A stretch of DNA of 64,000 nucleotides from Xenopus tropicalis (GCF_000004195.4 NC_030678.2:89838904-89902903), one strand, 5' to 3'; shown: positions 24,973 through 38,907, numbered from the stretch's first letter. Program-made: numbers and translations. Notes: generated by a model not told the origin, from the letters alone.

Positions 24973-27900
24973 GTGCAGAAGGAGGTCATAAATGCACTGT
25001 ATAAGTGATATGCGTGCCCCATTAATGGCTTGAGGTAGGTATGGAAAGTAGATGGCCTTGATATTGTATGTAAAAGAGGCCACATAGCACATAGAGCCTT
25101 ACAGGTATACAGTGTGGAAACAGGCAGGGCCCTGAGGACTCACCTTAGCAGTTATAAGATGGGGTAGTCAGTGACACACAATTTATATTACATCTTTATA
25201 CACTGCTATAAAGTATTTATGAGCCACTGATTCCTACACTACATATAGATTTAGACCCTATTCCATGACTAATCATAGAACTGTAAATGGCTTTAATACT
25301 CACAAATCAAATCAGGTAGTATTGTTGTGCAGTCAGATACAGTTATAAATAGAACTAGCAATTGTGAGACCACTGTGGAGATCCTTTTTAAGGATACCCA
25401 GCTAGTGATCTGGATCCTCTTCAGTGTGGAAACTGTTTAGGGAGTAATCCTGAAATCCCTTCACACTGTGGTTTCCTTAAATTTAGACTATTTATGCCTA
25501 AGGCAGAGCTAACTCCAGCTATCAATCCTTAGGTGGAGCATAAGGCTGCACCTTTCTAGCTTGCCCTACTATCTTTCATTTCTTGAACTTACTTGACTAA
25601 ACCTCGTTCATAGGGTCCCTGTTCCCTGACATTCTCTAGAATGGTTGCCATTTTTTTACTGGCCCTTGTTGACACCAGGCTCTCCAGCCACATCCTCCTG
25701 GGTCAGCAGACAGAAGACCATGGAGGAAGAACCACCCCTTTCCCATCATTATTATTAAAGTGTGATAGGAAGTGGTCACTATATCTGTTTTTTATCTCTG
25801 AAAAGATACTGCTATTTTGGCCATGTATAAAACACATCATGTGTGGCGACCTGTCTTAACCATGTAAAATGCATGTAAAGCAGGCAGCTGAGCCACTCCC
25901 ATTGCATACTCACGTTCAACAGTGACTGTTCTATAGCTCTTAAATTACTTCTTAGATATCTGAAAAGAAAAACAGAACGTTAATTTTTGCACAGTGAAAC
26001 AGTTAAAAACATTGTTGGCCATGGGCCAGAATTGATAAATAGTAACATTTGTGGCTAAGGACCCTAATGTTAAAAAAAATCATTGGCAGCCATGGGCCCT
26101 AACAGTTAAAAACAATTGTAGCCAGGGGTCCCTAAAGGATACAAAAAATCATATCGGTAACCAGGGGCCCTAACTGTTAAATACAATGGTAGCTAGTGGC
26201 CCCTAAATGCTAAAAAAGACATTGGTGGCCAGGGGTCCTCAAAGGTTCAATAAATTACATTAGTGGTCGGTCAGGGGTCCTAACACTTAAAAACATTGGT
26301 GGCCAATGGAAGCTACCTAACTAATGAGGGCCTGGCTATTCAGAGGTGCTGCGTGTCAGGACTTCCCTTGAGATTTCAAATCCACCAGGCCCAGGACGAC
26401 TCTGTCCCCCTGATGGCAGGCCAGTACATGTACTCTACATCTACTATATATTATATACATTTAGTAAATTAAACACACCCACAGGTGGTTAAAATAATGC
26501 AACATTTTGTAATGTGGAAAAATATAGATTCCCTTTGGTCCTTCAGCTGGCAAGCCCCTTGTATAAAACTAATATAAAGTGTGCAACATTTGTAGAAATG
26601 TTGGCAAATATTAAGATTTTGCCTTTGAGAATAATGGATGCATACAAATAGTAATTAAGATACTTTTGTCAAATCTGTGGGTATGAATTCTAATGTCCAT
26701 CTGGAACATCTGTTAGCCCCTCGGGAATGTATATACATTAGAATTTCCTTACTCACCTAGCATGGCTCCTGGAGGACTGTGTTTAATCCTAAAGGATGCA
26801 AACTCCTTTTCTAAATCTTTAAATGAAAATGTTAATCTTTTTACTCAGCAGTCTATGCCAATGTATGCCATTAGTGATTAAATATGTAAAACCAAACAGA
26901 TGGAAGGATTATATTAGAAAATCAAACTAAGGCAGGGCTGTAGTGGAAATATCGCCTTATTCATATGACTAACTGTTGCTGCTACTTCTTTGCTTTTCTT
27001 TATGGGCAATTCAAGGCATTCTCCCACATAAAGAAGAATTTCCTGTTCACCCCCTTCTGTCCCTTGCCATAGGCATTGCCTGAGGCCACAATAGCTTAAA
27101 GGTAATGTGTATATGAAATATGAGGTCCAAAGTTTGCTCAGGTGCATAACCAATGGCAAGCAATAAAATGTTTATTTTTAAACATGTAATCAGAAAAGGC
27201 TACCTGATGATTTGCTGTAGACCTGTAGAAAACTTTTACCTTTTTTGCATAAACCTATAAGAAGCAAGCAGCTGAACTTTTCTCTAACAAGAGCTACTTC
27301 ACTCTCATGGGGTTATGAAATAAAAAAAAAACACTAGAGCTTAGTTATCGACAGTTTTCCTTTCCTTTCTTTTTTTATCTGCAGCTGGCTAAAAAAGGCT
27401 AATTACAGGTTGGTTGCTATGGGTTACTGCACATGAGTAAATATAGTGCCTTATTACATATGGGCATGTACTTTAATGCTTCTACTTATAGCCCATTTCC
27501 AAAGAGGAAACCATACACATTCATACACAAGTATTTACCCTCCAAAACACCAGTGCTTGTTTCAGCCTGTTGGCAGACACAAAGGGATTTTGATAATAAA
27601 TGTATGCATTTTAGTGCTGAAATCTGCTGTGTGTGCTTACTGGTTTATCCTGTGTCTGTCAGTGAACACACATAGGAGGAGCAGAAGGAAGTGGATCGGT
27701 AACATCTATACACCAGCCTAAAAAATGACCTACGTGCCATTAGCTTTAATGTCAGCTTAATCCTTTATTTCCTCCTTTTTTATTCATCATTATACACTGC
27801 CTTAATAATGTATGTTTAACAGTGCCTAATGTTTTATTTCAGCCTTAGCTAAATCTTCAATCTATGTAGACATATTTCCTCCTTAATTATTTCCTTCCAC

Positions 27901-28794
27901 AATAAATATTCTATTATTACAAAGCCATATTGTAAACCCCATCTGCTGGTTAAATGGGTAAAGACACTTTTAGTTACTTGTGTTTTGAAAGGATTTACTA
28001 TACGGATCACGCGGGATTATGTGGGATTAAGTTCTCCATTAAAGTTTATTTGCCATTTACAAGGTTTATTTGAAGTATATGATACATCAGTATTGACACA
28101 GTGTTTTTTATTCTGCCAGTGAATAGTTTAGGACAAAATAAATGTAAAATAGAAATGGTGTTATAAGAGAATAATTATCTCTAAAAAGCAAATACATCCC
28201 CATAATTTTAAACAGAATTAAATAATAGAGGCGACTCACATAGACTCTGGGCAGAAGTGCACTAAAGAGTTCTCATGCTCAGAACAATTCTGCCAAAGGT
28301 CTGACTGCACCTTAAACCTTGGCCTGATAAAAGAAATCCGGTGTGAGATAAAAAGCACAGCATTGGTGGGTGCAGGCCAACCCTGTCCTTATTGCCAGCC
28401 ATAGAATAGGCCTGCATCTATCTCTGCTCCCTAACGTGTATGTCTGAATGGCGTGAGAGCTAGAGGATGGATAGACGCAGGAGGGGGATGTAAATTAATC
28501 TCTTTTAGTTAAGAGACTGTTGCACCAACTCAAAACAAACACTCAAGGTAAGTGTGGAGTGGAGGTCAGGGCAATTCTGCGCCCCTGGCTACCCAGAAGC
28601 AGACTTTCTCAAGCTGCATCAGTAGTGCAGAGAGCACAATTGCACTTTCAACATTAGATGATGATAAATTCTGATTTCAGACAGCAGCTAACTCTGGTAC
28701 ATGTCGGACATCTTTACTAAAAATAACTGCCATTTCTACAAAATATAATCTATTATTATATACACATTTGTGTAGTCATTATTATCATTATATA
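24973..28794. other. Intergenic stretch, no gene seen
   Basis: No coding region recognised. The only clear structure is the degenerate minisatellite at 26010-26310. ORFs at 27433-27721 have no recognisable domains. Confidence 0.35.
26010..26310. repeat. Degenerate minisatellite, about 35-bp unit
   Basis: About nine units of the form CATTGGTGGCCAGGGGTCCTAA + TGTTAAAAA in one orientation, with substitutions and small indels between units. Confidence 0.75.
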
Positions 28795-29062
28795 CTGGTA
28801 TAGGATCCATTATCCGGAAACCCATTATCCAGAAATGTCCAAATTATAGAAAGACCATCCCCCATTGACTCCATTTTAAGCAAATAATTTCTTTTTTCTG
28901 TAGAAATAAAACAGAACCTTGTACCTGATCCAGATTAAGTGGAATGAGTCCATATTGGTGCCAAAACAATTGGGGTTATTTCATGTTTAAATGCTTTTTA
29001 GCAATCTTAAGATGTGGTGAGCCAAATTACCCAAACATTCTGGATAATGGATCCTATACCTG
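28795..29062. mobile_element. TATCC-family MITE, copy 3
   Basis: Bounded by CTGGTATAGGATCC and the inverted GGATCCTATACCTG, flanked by TA. The left half matches the family consensus (GACTCCATTTTAAGCAAAT). The right half is diverged. Confidence 0.7.
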
Positions 29063-29503
29063 TACCAACATATTCTGCAGTGCTTTTCAGGCATTATATA
29101 TTGTTCACTGCCCCAGTAAAGCTTAAAAGCTATCACATACTTTAGTCATTATTTTTTCCTGCCCCTCCATTCACTCATGCTGTAGTTTTTTGGAACATAT
29201 CTAGGACAACAAAACAAAACTCTGTTTTTACCTTATATCAGAGCAGGGTTTATCTGAAGGGGAACAGAACCGACAGTATGTAAGAATTTACCCAAAATCT
29301 CACCTCAGCTGGCCTTCAGACTGGGCCTAAATCAATTGCTTATATACCCTCAGAGGTCCAGTCACATAGGTTGAAAATGTATGGCCAGGCCCTAGGCCAA
29401 AGTATAAGAAAATGATAGTAAAATCCTATATTAATCTTGGTCTAGATTCGAATTCATAATAACTAATTTAAGAATTCAACAAAAGAACAAATAAATAATC
29501 TAT

Positions 29504-29725
29504 CTAGTATAAATAAATTTGAAGCAACTGGACTTGTTTAGTAATCATTGAAGACGTTTCACTACTCATCCGAGCAGCTTCTTCAGTTCAATACCAGTCA
29601 GTTGAACTGAAGAAGCTGCTCGGATGAGTAGTGAAACGTCTTCAATGATTACTAAACAAGTCCAGTTGCTTCAAATTTATTTATACTAGATATACCATGA
29701 CCTGGATGAATGAAAATCTTCATAG
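29504..29725. mobile_element. Short Penelope-type retroelement inserted as a palindrome, with 17-bp target duplication
   Basis: Arms 29501-29591 and 29602-29692 are perfect 91-bp reverse complements around a 10-bp spacer. The right arm continues to CTTCATAGACA at 29725. A 17-bp direct repeat ACAAATAAATAATCTAT flanks the insert (29487-29503, 29726-29742). The right arm and tail match a single-sided copy at 51279-51414. It contains CTGAAGA (29607-29613), a hairpin, then GAAACG (29633-29638), the order of a hammerhead-ribozyme core as found in Penelope-like elements; the fit is imperfect. No ORF. Confidence 0.8.
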
Positions 29726-29742
29726 ACAAATAAATAATCTAT

Positions 29743-32672
29743 TTTATCAAAACACTTAAATGGACATGCTCTTTAGCTTAAAATGTAGTCTGGTATGAAT
29801 TTTAAAATGGTTCAATGTATATAGAGTGGTTAAACACAATTTCATATATATATATATATTTCTTGTAAATTTTATTTTAAATGAACCTTAACTGAAAGCC
29901 AGTATTCAATCTAAACTAATATCTTTATCTCTACCAGCTTTGCATCAGCCTATATTTGTGAATATAGTAAATTCAATAACAAAAAAATTTAAAAAAAAAT
30001 GTGCTTCTCATCTGAAGCAAACAATTTCCAAGCTCAGCTTTAAATAACCAAAATAAACAAAATCGAGTGTGATCAGGTACAATAACAAGAGAGGTAGCAC
30101 TTTTCAGTCCTACACAGGAACGCAATCTATAGGGACCTAAAGTTAACACTTTGCTTTAATAGGAACATGTTCTAAAATGCATGAAAACAGCTAAAGAAAA
30201 TACAGGGAGTTTAAAAGCAGATGAAAAGGTAACAAATAATATTTTTCGTAGTCTTTTTCTATTTGTTTTAATGGAGGCAAAAGGAACATTTCCTGGAGGA
30301 TCTCAGCTTGGAAATGCCAATTTAGCACAGTAACCCTTTGTCCAAATATAAATGGAGACAGTGTATGTCCACGGTTTTTAGTCCATGGTTTTCTGCTTAA
30401 TAGTTTTAATTAAGTTTGCTCTAAAAACAGAAGTGCATTAGCTAGTATCACTGAACAGTGCAGCAGACTGTTAATTCCCTTCCACCATTTTTTTTATTAT
30501 AATGTTTAGGAGCTACATTTACCAAAAGAGTTTAAGAAGCAACTTTTTTTAAGGAGGAATCCTATTTTCATGGTTGATAATAACTGTTGAAGTATTCCCT
30601 TAAATGGATACATGTTTCAGGGGGTATTTAAACTGGTGGACCCAACAGTTACTGGAGAGCTCAAATATTTCAAAGACCCAGCAGACCAATGAGTCTTTCA
30701 ACAGATTGCACCCAGGAGCTTTTTCATTTCTAGAAAAACAATACTTCTTAAGTAGTATATTTATTTCATTGTTGCATTGTTTTCCTAGATACAGGTAAAA
30801 CTGATCAATCCTCTTACAACTTTTTCCTTGTATAAGCCACTGTTCTCTTCCTTTTGCCAACAGGCTTGTACTGGCCTACTGGGAGCAATCCCAGTGGCCC
30901 TCCAAGTGATCCATGGACATTATAAAAGAAACTGGTAAAGCATTTACCCTGCATGTATCCAAACTCTAATATTACATTGTTTCTCTCTGTGTATCATGTA
31001 CCTGGGTTATCAATACCCACTGCTTCACTATCTGGGAAAATGAAGAGTAGTTAATAAGGGGGCAGGACATAAAGCTGAGTGTGGCATATTTATTTTGGAG
31101 TGGCATGCTTTATGCGGGGTAATGGCAATGATGGTGGAACACGTTTATGGTGTAGGGGGCCCTTGGGGTCAAGTCCTCTGGTGGATTTAAAGGTCCCCAG
31201 TCTGACATTGTTTGCCAAAACCTTTCTTATTTTTGTCCAAAGTCCTCCTGTAGTGCAATAATCACCATACAAAAACCAGAGTGCTTATGAACTACAAGCA
31301 AGGGTGCACAGTCTTATGTTATTGGGGGCATGGTCAGCTGCAAATGTCAATTGACCAAAGCATAACCAAGAAAACCCCTTTATTTGTTCATAGCCTGTAC
31401 AAAACTATGTAAGTATTGGGCAGTAGCACATAAGGCACAGCTATATTATAAGACATCCTGATGCATCAAGAGCACTGATTTTTTTTAGTCTGGATTAAGG
31501 GTCTGGGGCTGTTTTGTGCTAAGTCATTTAATTCCAGTGAAGGCAAATCTTTAAACAACAGCAAACAATATGATTCTAGAAAACTGTGTGCTCCCAACTT
31601 TGTGGCAAGAGTTTGGCTAGGGCCCTTTCTATATCAGGACAATAATTCCCAAGTGCACAAAGAGAGGTCCCTATAGAAATGGTTTTACTGAGTTTGATGT
31701 GGAAGAACTTGAACGACTTGTATATATCCTAGACCTGAACTCCAGTGAACATCTTTGAGATGAATGGAAAAGTCCACTGCAAGCCAGGCCCCATCACCCA
31801 ACATCAGTGCATGTCACAGATGTGTGTACCTCTGAATGAGAGCAAATTCCTGCAGCTTTTCCAGGGTTACAGCAGCAGAGGGCGGGACCAACTCCATATT
31901 AATGCTTATGACTTTTTAATGGGTGTGGTGTCCAGGTTTATATGTTGGCCCCAGTGGCATAACTATAAAGGAAGCAGACCCAGTGGTCACAGGGGGTCCG
32001 GACCACGGGGCCTGCTTCCCTTTTATTTAATTGTATATATACATTTAAAACATTATATTAAATTCCGGATACGCAGATTTTTCAGGGTTACATATATTGA
32101 TTGATATATTGCATATGTATATTGTATATCATATATTAATATAACATTTTCTAGTTCATTTTTGACAAACAGCAGTAGCCTTGTCTTGCTTTGTGGCAGA
32201 CCTAAATATCCTCTCCAGGTTTCAGTCACTGTCCCACAAAGCAAAACAGGATTCATATCATCTTATCTAATTCTAACTATTATTAGTTCAATGCACTGCT
32301 GCATGAAGAGAGTACAACAATGCAATGTTGGTTACAGCAAGGTATTTTAAGTTAAACTATTTATTTTCCACAGTGGAATGCCAACACTAAAAGAGCCACT
32401 AAAAGTTGAAAAAATAATCCAGATATATATTGGGCATGTTTGAAAATGTTGTTGGTCAAGAACCTCAAGGTGGGTTTCTGTAGACCTACAGTACAATTCA
32501 GCATGTGGGTGGCCAAATCAGGCATGATTCACTCATCTGCCTGCCTCACTAAACCAGCAGCATTTCAGGGACTACTGCATTTAACAGCTACCCCTTTGAT
32601 ATTTCCAATTCCTGATGCACATTATCCTTCCACAGGAGTACTTCTATTCATCCAAACACTATTTATAGTATA
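29743..32672. other. Intergenic stretch, no gene seen
   Basis: No coding region recognised. It includes a CAGTGGCATAACTATAAAGG fragment near 31953 (the frog CAGTGGCGTAACTA-type repeat end) and a short inverted repeat CTTGCTTTGTGG / CCACAAAGCAAA near 32187-32244. Confidence 0.35.
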
Positions 32673-33000
32673 CAGGTATAGGACCCATTATCCAGAATGC
32701 TCGGGACCAAGGGTATTCCGGATAAGGAGTCTTTCCGTAATTTTGATCTCAATACCTTAAGTCTAATAAAAAATCAATAAAACATTAATTAAACCCAATA
32801 GGATTGTTTTGCATCCAATAAGGATTAATTATATCTTAGTTGGGATCAATTACAAGGTTCTGTTTTATTTCTACATAGAAAAAGGAAATCAGTTTTAAAA
32901 TTCTGAATTATTTGATTAAAATGGAGTCTATGGGAGACGGTCATTCCGTAATTCAGAGCTTTCTGGATAATGGGTTTCCGGATAAGGGGTCCGATACCTG
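32673..33000. mobile_element. TATCC-family MITE, copy 4 (most complete)
   Basis: 328 bp from CAGGTATAGGACCCATTATC to the inverted GGGGTCCGATACCTG, flanked by TA on each side. Both halves carry TATCCGGAWAA-type words in opposite orientation. Confidence 0.8.
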
Positions 33001-34821
33001 TATATGTATTCACTTTCTACACTATGTAGTTTACTTTGTTGGAGCACTTATCTTCTATATTGGACCTTATGTAAAATGACTAATTGTTATTCTAAAAATT
33101 TTAAGTGATACTGACATGCATCATTCCTAGGAACTAAATTCCTGGGTGTGACCCCTTTCTTATTTTTAAATGCAACCTATTGTGGTGCTACAGCCACCCA
33201 TACTGTATATCTAATTATCACTGGATGCTGCATTGCTGCTTCAATTCCCCTGTGGAAGGATGCAGCAACCTGACTTCCCAATTGCTCCTTAGTGAGGCCA
33301 GAAAGGTTGGGTGGCGGCACAGTCAAAAGCAGAGTATTCAAAAGCAAAAGTATCGTTCAGAGGAAATTGGTTCCTGACATAGAGGTGATTTTTTTTTTAA
33401 ACGTGTCAGTATCCCTTGAGGTATATTTGATGTTGTTTCCACTTGTTTGCGTTTACTGTTACTGTATAATTAGCAGGCATTAACATGTACTAAAATGATG
33501 TTGAACAAGTAATCATCCAGTTCCCAAAGGACATACATTCGGTCTCAGTGCAAAAGCTGCACATTTAATTGATATGAAATAACTCAGGCTGTGTTACTAT
33601 GTGCAGTTTACAGTTTAAAGAAAATAGTGTAACTCTACAGATATCAGATAGAAAGGTGGGGACATTTTTAAACATCACAGAACTCCTTCCTCAATCAAAG
33701 ACCTATTCAAAGTTACACAAACCCACGCATTCGGTTTTAATGAAAACCAAACCTTTTTTATTCTTGTGTTTTCTTTGCCCAGATTTCTGGGGGAATGCAG
33801 CTGATTGAAGGAATTTGGCTGTGCTTTCTCACATTCATCATGTTTTATGACATTGCAAATTTAACTTATTAACCCCATCTTAAACTATGCATTCCACCTT
33901 CATTCGGTGCTTGCATGCACCTAAGTGAGTACAACCCGATCTATAAGAATGGGCTGTGTTTTATCCCATGTGCCCCTGAGGTGAAACACAGGACAAATTC
34001 ACTGCAGGGTAACATAGGGCACACCCGTGTGTAAGAGCCCTAAAGCCATCCAGAGCCGCATGTTCATAATTTAGGTGCAGCTGAGTTGTGAAGGATGATT
34101 CAAACTGTAGTTTAGCTTGAGAACCTCAAGCAGGGAACTTAAGACTAAAGATAATTATACTTATCTGTTACAACAGTTTTGTAAATACTGCAGAGGTTAT
34201 ATATATATATTTTTTTTAATTAATTTGTTTTACTTTTTAACTCTTTAATAGAGTTTTAACACGTATTTTCTCCTACCTTTTGCCCCACCTGGGCAACCCT
34301 TTTTTCAGAGATGGTGACAGCCTACTCAAGTGGATAGAATGCGGTTGCTAAATGGAAAGGGTTCCTGTCTAAAAGGGAGCAACAATTTAACCATTCTGTC
34401 TGTCATTACCATTATATGAAATCATAATGGGTGGGGTTGCACTATTACACAAAAAAGAGAGCCCATGGTTACCATATACGACCCAAAAATAATAGGAGAG
34501 TCTGCAATTTTTGTTACATGGATAGTTTATACAGAAAAAAGAAATTCTTTTACTAAAAGTAATCATTCTGTGTTTAGAAATCTTTTGACCCAAACCCAAC
34601 TCTAATCCTACTTAAAAGCTACTTCCTAATGCACATCTAAAGCAACCTCAACTCAACTTCCCCTTATACTTTATGCCTTGTAATTGACCCACGCCTAAAT
34701 TCAGGCAGCACAGGGTTGGGGTCAGCATTATTATGAAAGAGGGGGGCCTTTCTTGACATATGACCTTCCACCCTGCCGAACCTGTACCTGGGGCTCACCT
34801 GTGAGTTTTGAGTGAACTAAT
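33001..34821. other. Intergenic stretch, no feature recognised
   Basis: AT-rich sequence with short chance open frames only; no domain, element end or RNA gene recognised. Confidence 0.35.
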
Positions 34822-34829
34822 CATTAGAG

Positions 34830-35744
34830 CAGTGCTGTCCAACTTCTGCAGTGCTGAGGGCCGGAATTTCTCTAGCATACATAGTGGAGGGCCGCTAATG
34901 GAAGCCAGTTTTGGCCACTCCCCTTTTTTGAACCACACCCACTTCAAACCACACCCATTTTATCACAATGGTGGTAGTGCAGCAAAAACCCAAATGCTTG
35001 GTCCTCACTGCGGGGATATCAACAGTTATTCATATATGAAAGAATTATATTATGTCATATTAAGACACACCGTTAAATCCATATGCCTCCTCCTCCCCTG
35101 TGGATAGCACAGCAACCCCCAGCAACATAATTACACACCTTAGGGACCATTTAATGGCTGTTTCCAACTACTAACAAACTCCCAGAACAAACCCCTGCCA
35201 GGTTCACCTCTCACAGGCAGCATAGGGCAGGCAAAGTATGGCATACACAGGCAGCACTCTGCCTCCCTTATGCTGTCTGTGTGTGCCATACTCTGCCTGC
35301 CCTATACTGCCTATGTGCCATACTATGCCTACCCTATGCTGCCTGTGTTTTCCATACCCTCCCTGCCCTATACTGCCTATGTGCCATACTTTGCCTACCC
35401 TATGCTGTCTGTGTGTGCCATATACACAGGCAGCATAGTCCAGGCACTACATACAATGTCTGAGGTGTGAACAGGGGAACAATGTGGATGATTACAGCCT
35501 GAGGTGTGAACACTGCAGGGGGTGAACAATGCAGAAACTAAAAGGTGTGAAAAACACAGGGGATTAGATGTTTAAACAATACAGGTGGATTACAGACTGA
35601 ATCTGAGGTGAAAACCATGCAGGGGGCCAGTTAATCCCAGTACTGATACTATTTAAAGCTTACACAAAGGTAAACCATCAAAGCAGCCAGACAGGTGGGG
35701 GGCCACAAAGAGGGGGGTCGCGGGCCGCCAGTTGGACAGCACTG
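34830..35744. mobile_element. hAT-type non-autonomous element, 915 bp
   Basis: Ends CAGTGCTGTCCAACTTCTGC and the inverted CAGTGCTGTCCAACTGGCGG. A perfect 8-bp target duplication CATTAGAG lies at 34822-34829 and 35745-35752. GGCCGCGACC-like blocks (GGGGTCGCGGGCCGCC) are typical of this hAT group. No transposase frame. The interior has been enlarged by a minisatellite. Confidence 0.88.
35230..35445. repeat. Minisatellite inside the hAT element
   Basis: About six units of roughly 34-38 bp built on GCCATACTNTGCCTRCCCTA and TGCTGCCTGTGT, with inverted versions (TAGGGCAGGCAAAGTATGGC) at the left edge. The open frames rich in Cys, Leu and Pro across it are repeat artefacts. Confidence 0.85.
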
Positions 35745-35752
35745 CATTAGAG

Positions 35753-36535
35753 CATTCCTAACATTACCATAACAACAGATCAGTTGGTGGGTGACTTGGT
35801 TGGACCTACTCCTTCCATGATGTCCCCTCTTCCTTCCTATCAGGTTTTCCTCAATCCTTCAGATCTTTTTGTCTCATCATCCCTCATCAACACATTGACA
35901 ATTTATGCTAGTATTTAATTAAATGTATTTCAATCAAAATTATGCATATTTGACACCTGGAATTACTTCAACAGTTCCAGAGCGTACCTCTTCAGATTAA
36001 CAATTTACTTAACCTTATCCAGTGCCAGTTTTAATCTTTTTAGGCATTACCTGGACCAAGCGTGAAATAAAGGCTCAGAAGCAGCTTCCTCAGAACCTGA
36101 GGATGAGACAGGTCGATTGCGCTGTGTAAAAAAAAAAAAAAAGATGAAATCAGACAAAACTGGGTGACAGCTGACAGTTCAGGCTTGTAAAATTTGTTCA
36201 GGCAAGTGGCGTCAGGAATACATTGGTCACAACAAAAGATTAAAAAGACTACAACATCACTGGTTGACTCAGGATAAGCTAAGATAACCAGGCAGCATAT
36301 TAAACTGGCTAACATCAGTGGGCAAGCACAATGGCACCCACACCATAGTCAGAACTTTCCTGTTACAGTGTCTTTCTGATTAAATTGGCAGGAAACACAT
36401 TGTTTATACAAGCAGATACTAGGGGAACTAACAAAGCTACAGACATGCGGTTCAGGGAGGACCATAAGCTGTATATGCAAAATTCTTATGCTGGTACCAG
36501 TATTGAATGTATGTTTACAAATGAAAGGAGTTCAT
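35753..36535. other. Intergenic stretch, no feature recognised
   Basis: No gene or complete element recognised; one poly-A run near 36128-36142. Confidence 0.35.
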
Positions 36536-36543
36536 GGGAGAGC

Positions 36544-36775
36544 CAGGGCCTAATTTAGCTTCTCGGCGCCCCGAGGACACCCCCGCCCCCCACGAGTGCG
36601 CGGCGCCCTCTCCCCCGAGTGCGCATGCGCAACCGCACATTTAAACTCCCATACGGAGCAGTGGGGAGAGGTCCCGACTGCTCCGTATGGGAGCCAAATT
36701 TAAAAATTCTGTTGCGGCGGACCTGGTGCCACCCTAGGCACGGGCCTTTGTGGCCTCTCCACAAATCCGGACCTG
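36544..36775. mobile_element. GC-rich hAT-type MITE with 8-bp duplication
   Basis: Ends CAGGGCCTAATTTAG and the inverted CAGGTCCGGATTTGTGG, with an 8-bp direct repeat GGGAGAGC at 36536-36543 and 36776-36783. The interior holds a palindrome: CTCCCATACGGAGCAGT and its complement ACTGCTCCGTATGGGAG. The 69-codon minus-strand frame across it is not a gene. Confidence 0.8.
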
Positions 36776-37515
36776 GGGAGAGCTGGCACTAGAGAGGATA
36801 TATGAGTAATTGGTGTTGCTGGAACATGGTTGAATAAATCACATGACTGGGCAATTAATATCGGAGGCTATACTTTGTTTTGGAGGGGCATAGGCAATAG
36901 AAAAGGAGGAAGGGTGTGTCTGTTCATTAAGCTGGAATAAAAATCAGCTAATTGCTTGGCAAACCATAACTTATTTGCACCAAAAAAGCAGCTGAATTTT
37001 TTTGGATTCAATTATTTTAATGCTTGTTAATTGGTATATTAGCTATTTAGGTGACTGTGTTAAAAGTATAAAAGTGTTATTTCTTGTTGATAATGAATAT
37101 AACCTTCCTAGGGGGGTCATTTTATTTCAAAGGCCACAGCATCATGGCAAAAACATAAGCTAATACATTTGCTTGTGTTATGTTTCTTGCACTGCTGTTC
37201 CTAATTTAGTGCCTATAGAATAATCATTGTTGCCAAAATTTTAAAACAAACACGTGCATGTTCCTCAAATTGTGGGCACTTTTCATGTATGCAAAGACCA
37301 CTGAAGAACAAAAAATCCATGTACTTACTTAAGCTAGGCACATGTACACACTCTCTTTTTGGTTCAATATATTGTGTACTGTTAAGGGCTGCAGTCACGT
37401 CCTAGAAGAAGTGTTTTCTCAATTACTTACACAAGTTACATGTTCTTGGCTATATCCTTTTTATTTCTCTAAACTGCTAAGGCCTGCACTGGAAACCCTT
37501 CCATTTCCTATTATT

Positions 37516-38866
37516 GGGTGTAACATGCTCAAGCAAAGAGGTTCATAATACCCGCCCTCTACCAACCCGCCATGAAGGACCTCTTTGATAGAGCACATAA
37601 TCCCCTGCAAAGAGACCAAGCAATTCAATTGTCTATATAAAAATTACATAGAACTATGTATTTTATAAAACTTTTTCTATAAAATATAAATGGATTTATT
37701 TTTTTCTAAAAAATAGAACTATACACATCTTACATAAGCTTATTTGTAAATTATAACTATATACAAAACATAATAACATATCTATATGAAGAATTGAATT
37801 GCTAAGGACCCCAAGGGAACCCATACCCTTTCCCACTTGTTGGGGGTCACATACTCAACCACAAAAGTCCATCATACCCGCCATGAAGGGCCTCTTGGAT
37901 TGAGCATGCAATACCCCCTTGGTGACCCAGCAATTCAATTGTCAATTTAAATATAAAATAGACCTATATATATATATAAAATAAATAAAATTGATAATAA
38001 ATAAATATTTACATTTTCTATAAAAATATAACTGTACATATCTTACATAAGCTTACTGATAAAATATAACTATATACAATACAAAAACGTACCTACAATA
38101 AAAACTAACAAGCAGCTATCTCTAACACTTTATAAAATCTAACAACTTAACAAAAATAACCTGATTATCAATAGCTACCTACACACATCTCTGTATGAAC
38201 AATTAAATTGCTAAGTCCCCAAGGATACCCCTACCCTTTCCCTCTTGTTGGGGGTCACATGCTTAACCAAAGAGGTCCATCATACCCGCCCTCTACCAAC
38301 CCGCAATGAAGGACCTCTTTGATTGAACACGTAATCCCCTGCAAAGGGACCCACTTCCCTGGGGCCCCAGCAATTAAATTATCTATTTACATATAAAACT
38401 ATAACTATGTATAATACAACATTTTTTCTCTAAAAATATAACTATATAGATTTTTCTCTAAAAATATAATGATATATTTGTGTGTCTATATATTTACTAC
38501 AAAGCCTTAATTATAAACATATAACTATACTACAAAAAATGTACTAACTATACACAAAACAATAACTTACAATAACAACTAAACTACAACAATTCAACTC
38601 TAACAAGTTATATAATCTAACAATTTAGCAAAACTTATCTGAATATCTATAACTAACTAAATACATGTCTATATGAAGAATTGAATTGCTAAAGACCCCA
38701 AGGGAACCCGTACCCTTTCCCACTTGTTGGGGGTCACATACTCAACCACAAAAGTCCATCATACCCACCATGAAGGGCCTCTTGGATTGAGCATGCAATA
38801 ACCTGCAAAGGGACCCACCCCCTAGGGGACCCAGCAATTCAATTGTCTATTTAAATATAAAAGAGA

Positions 38867-38907
<41 letters not shown>

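Noticed and set aside
35238..35470. Cys/Pro/Leu-rich overlapping frames in all three plus-strand phases
   Set aside because: Being open in all three frames is an effect of the minisatellite.
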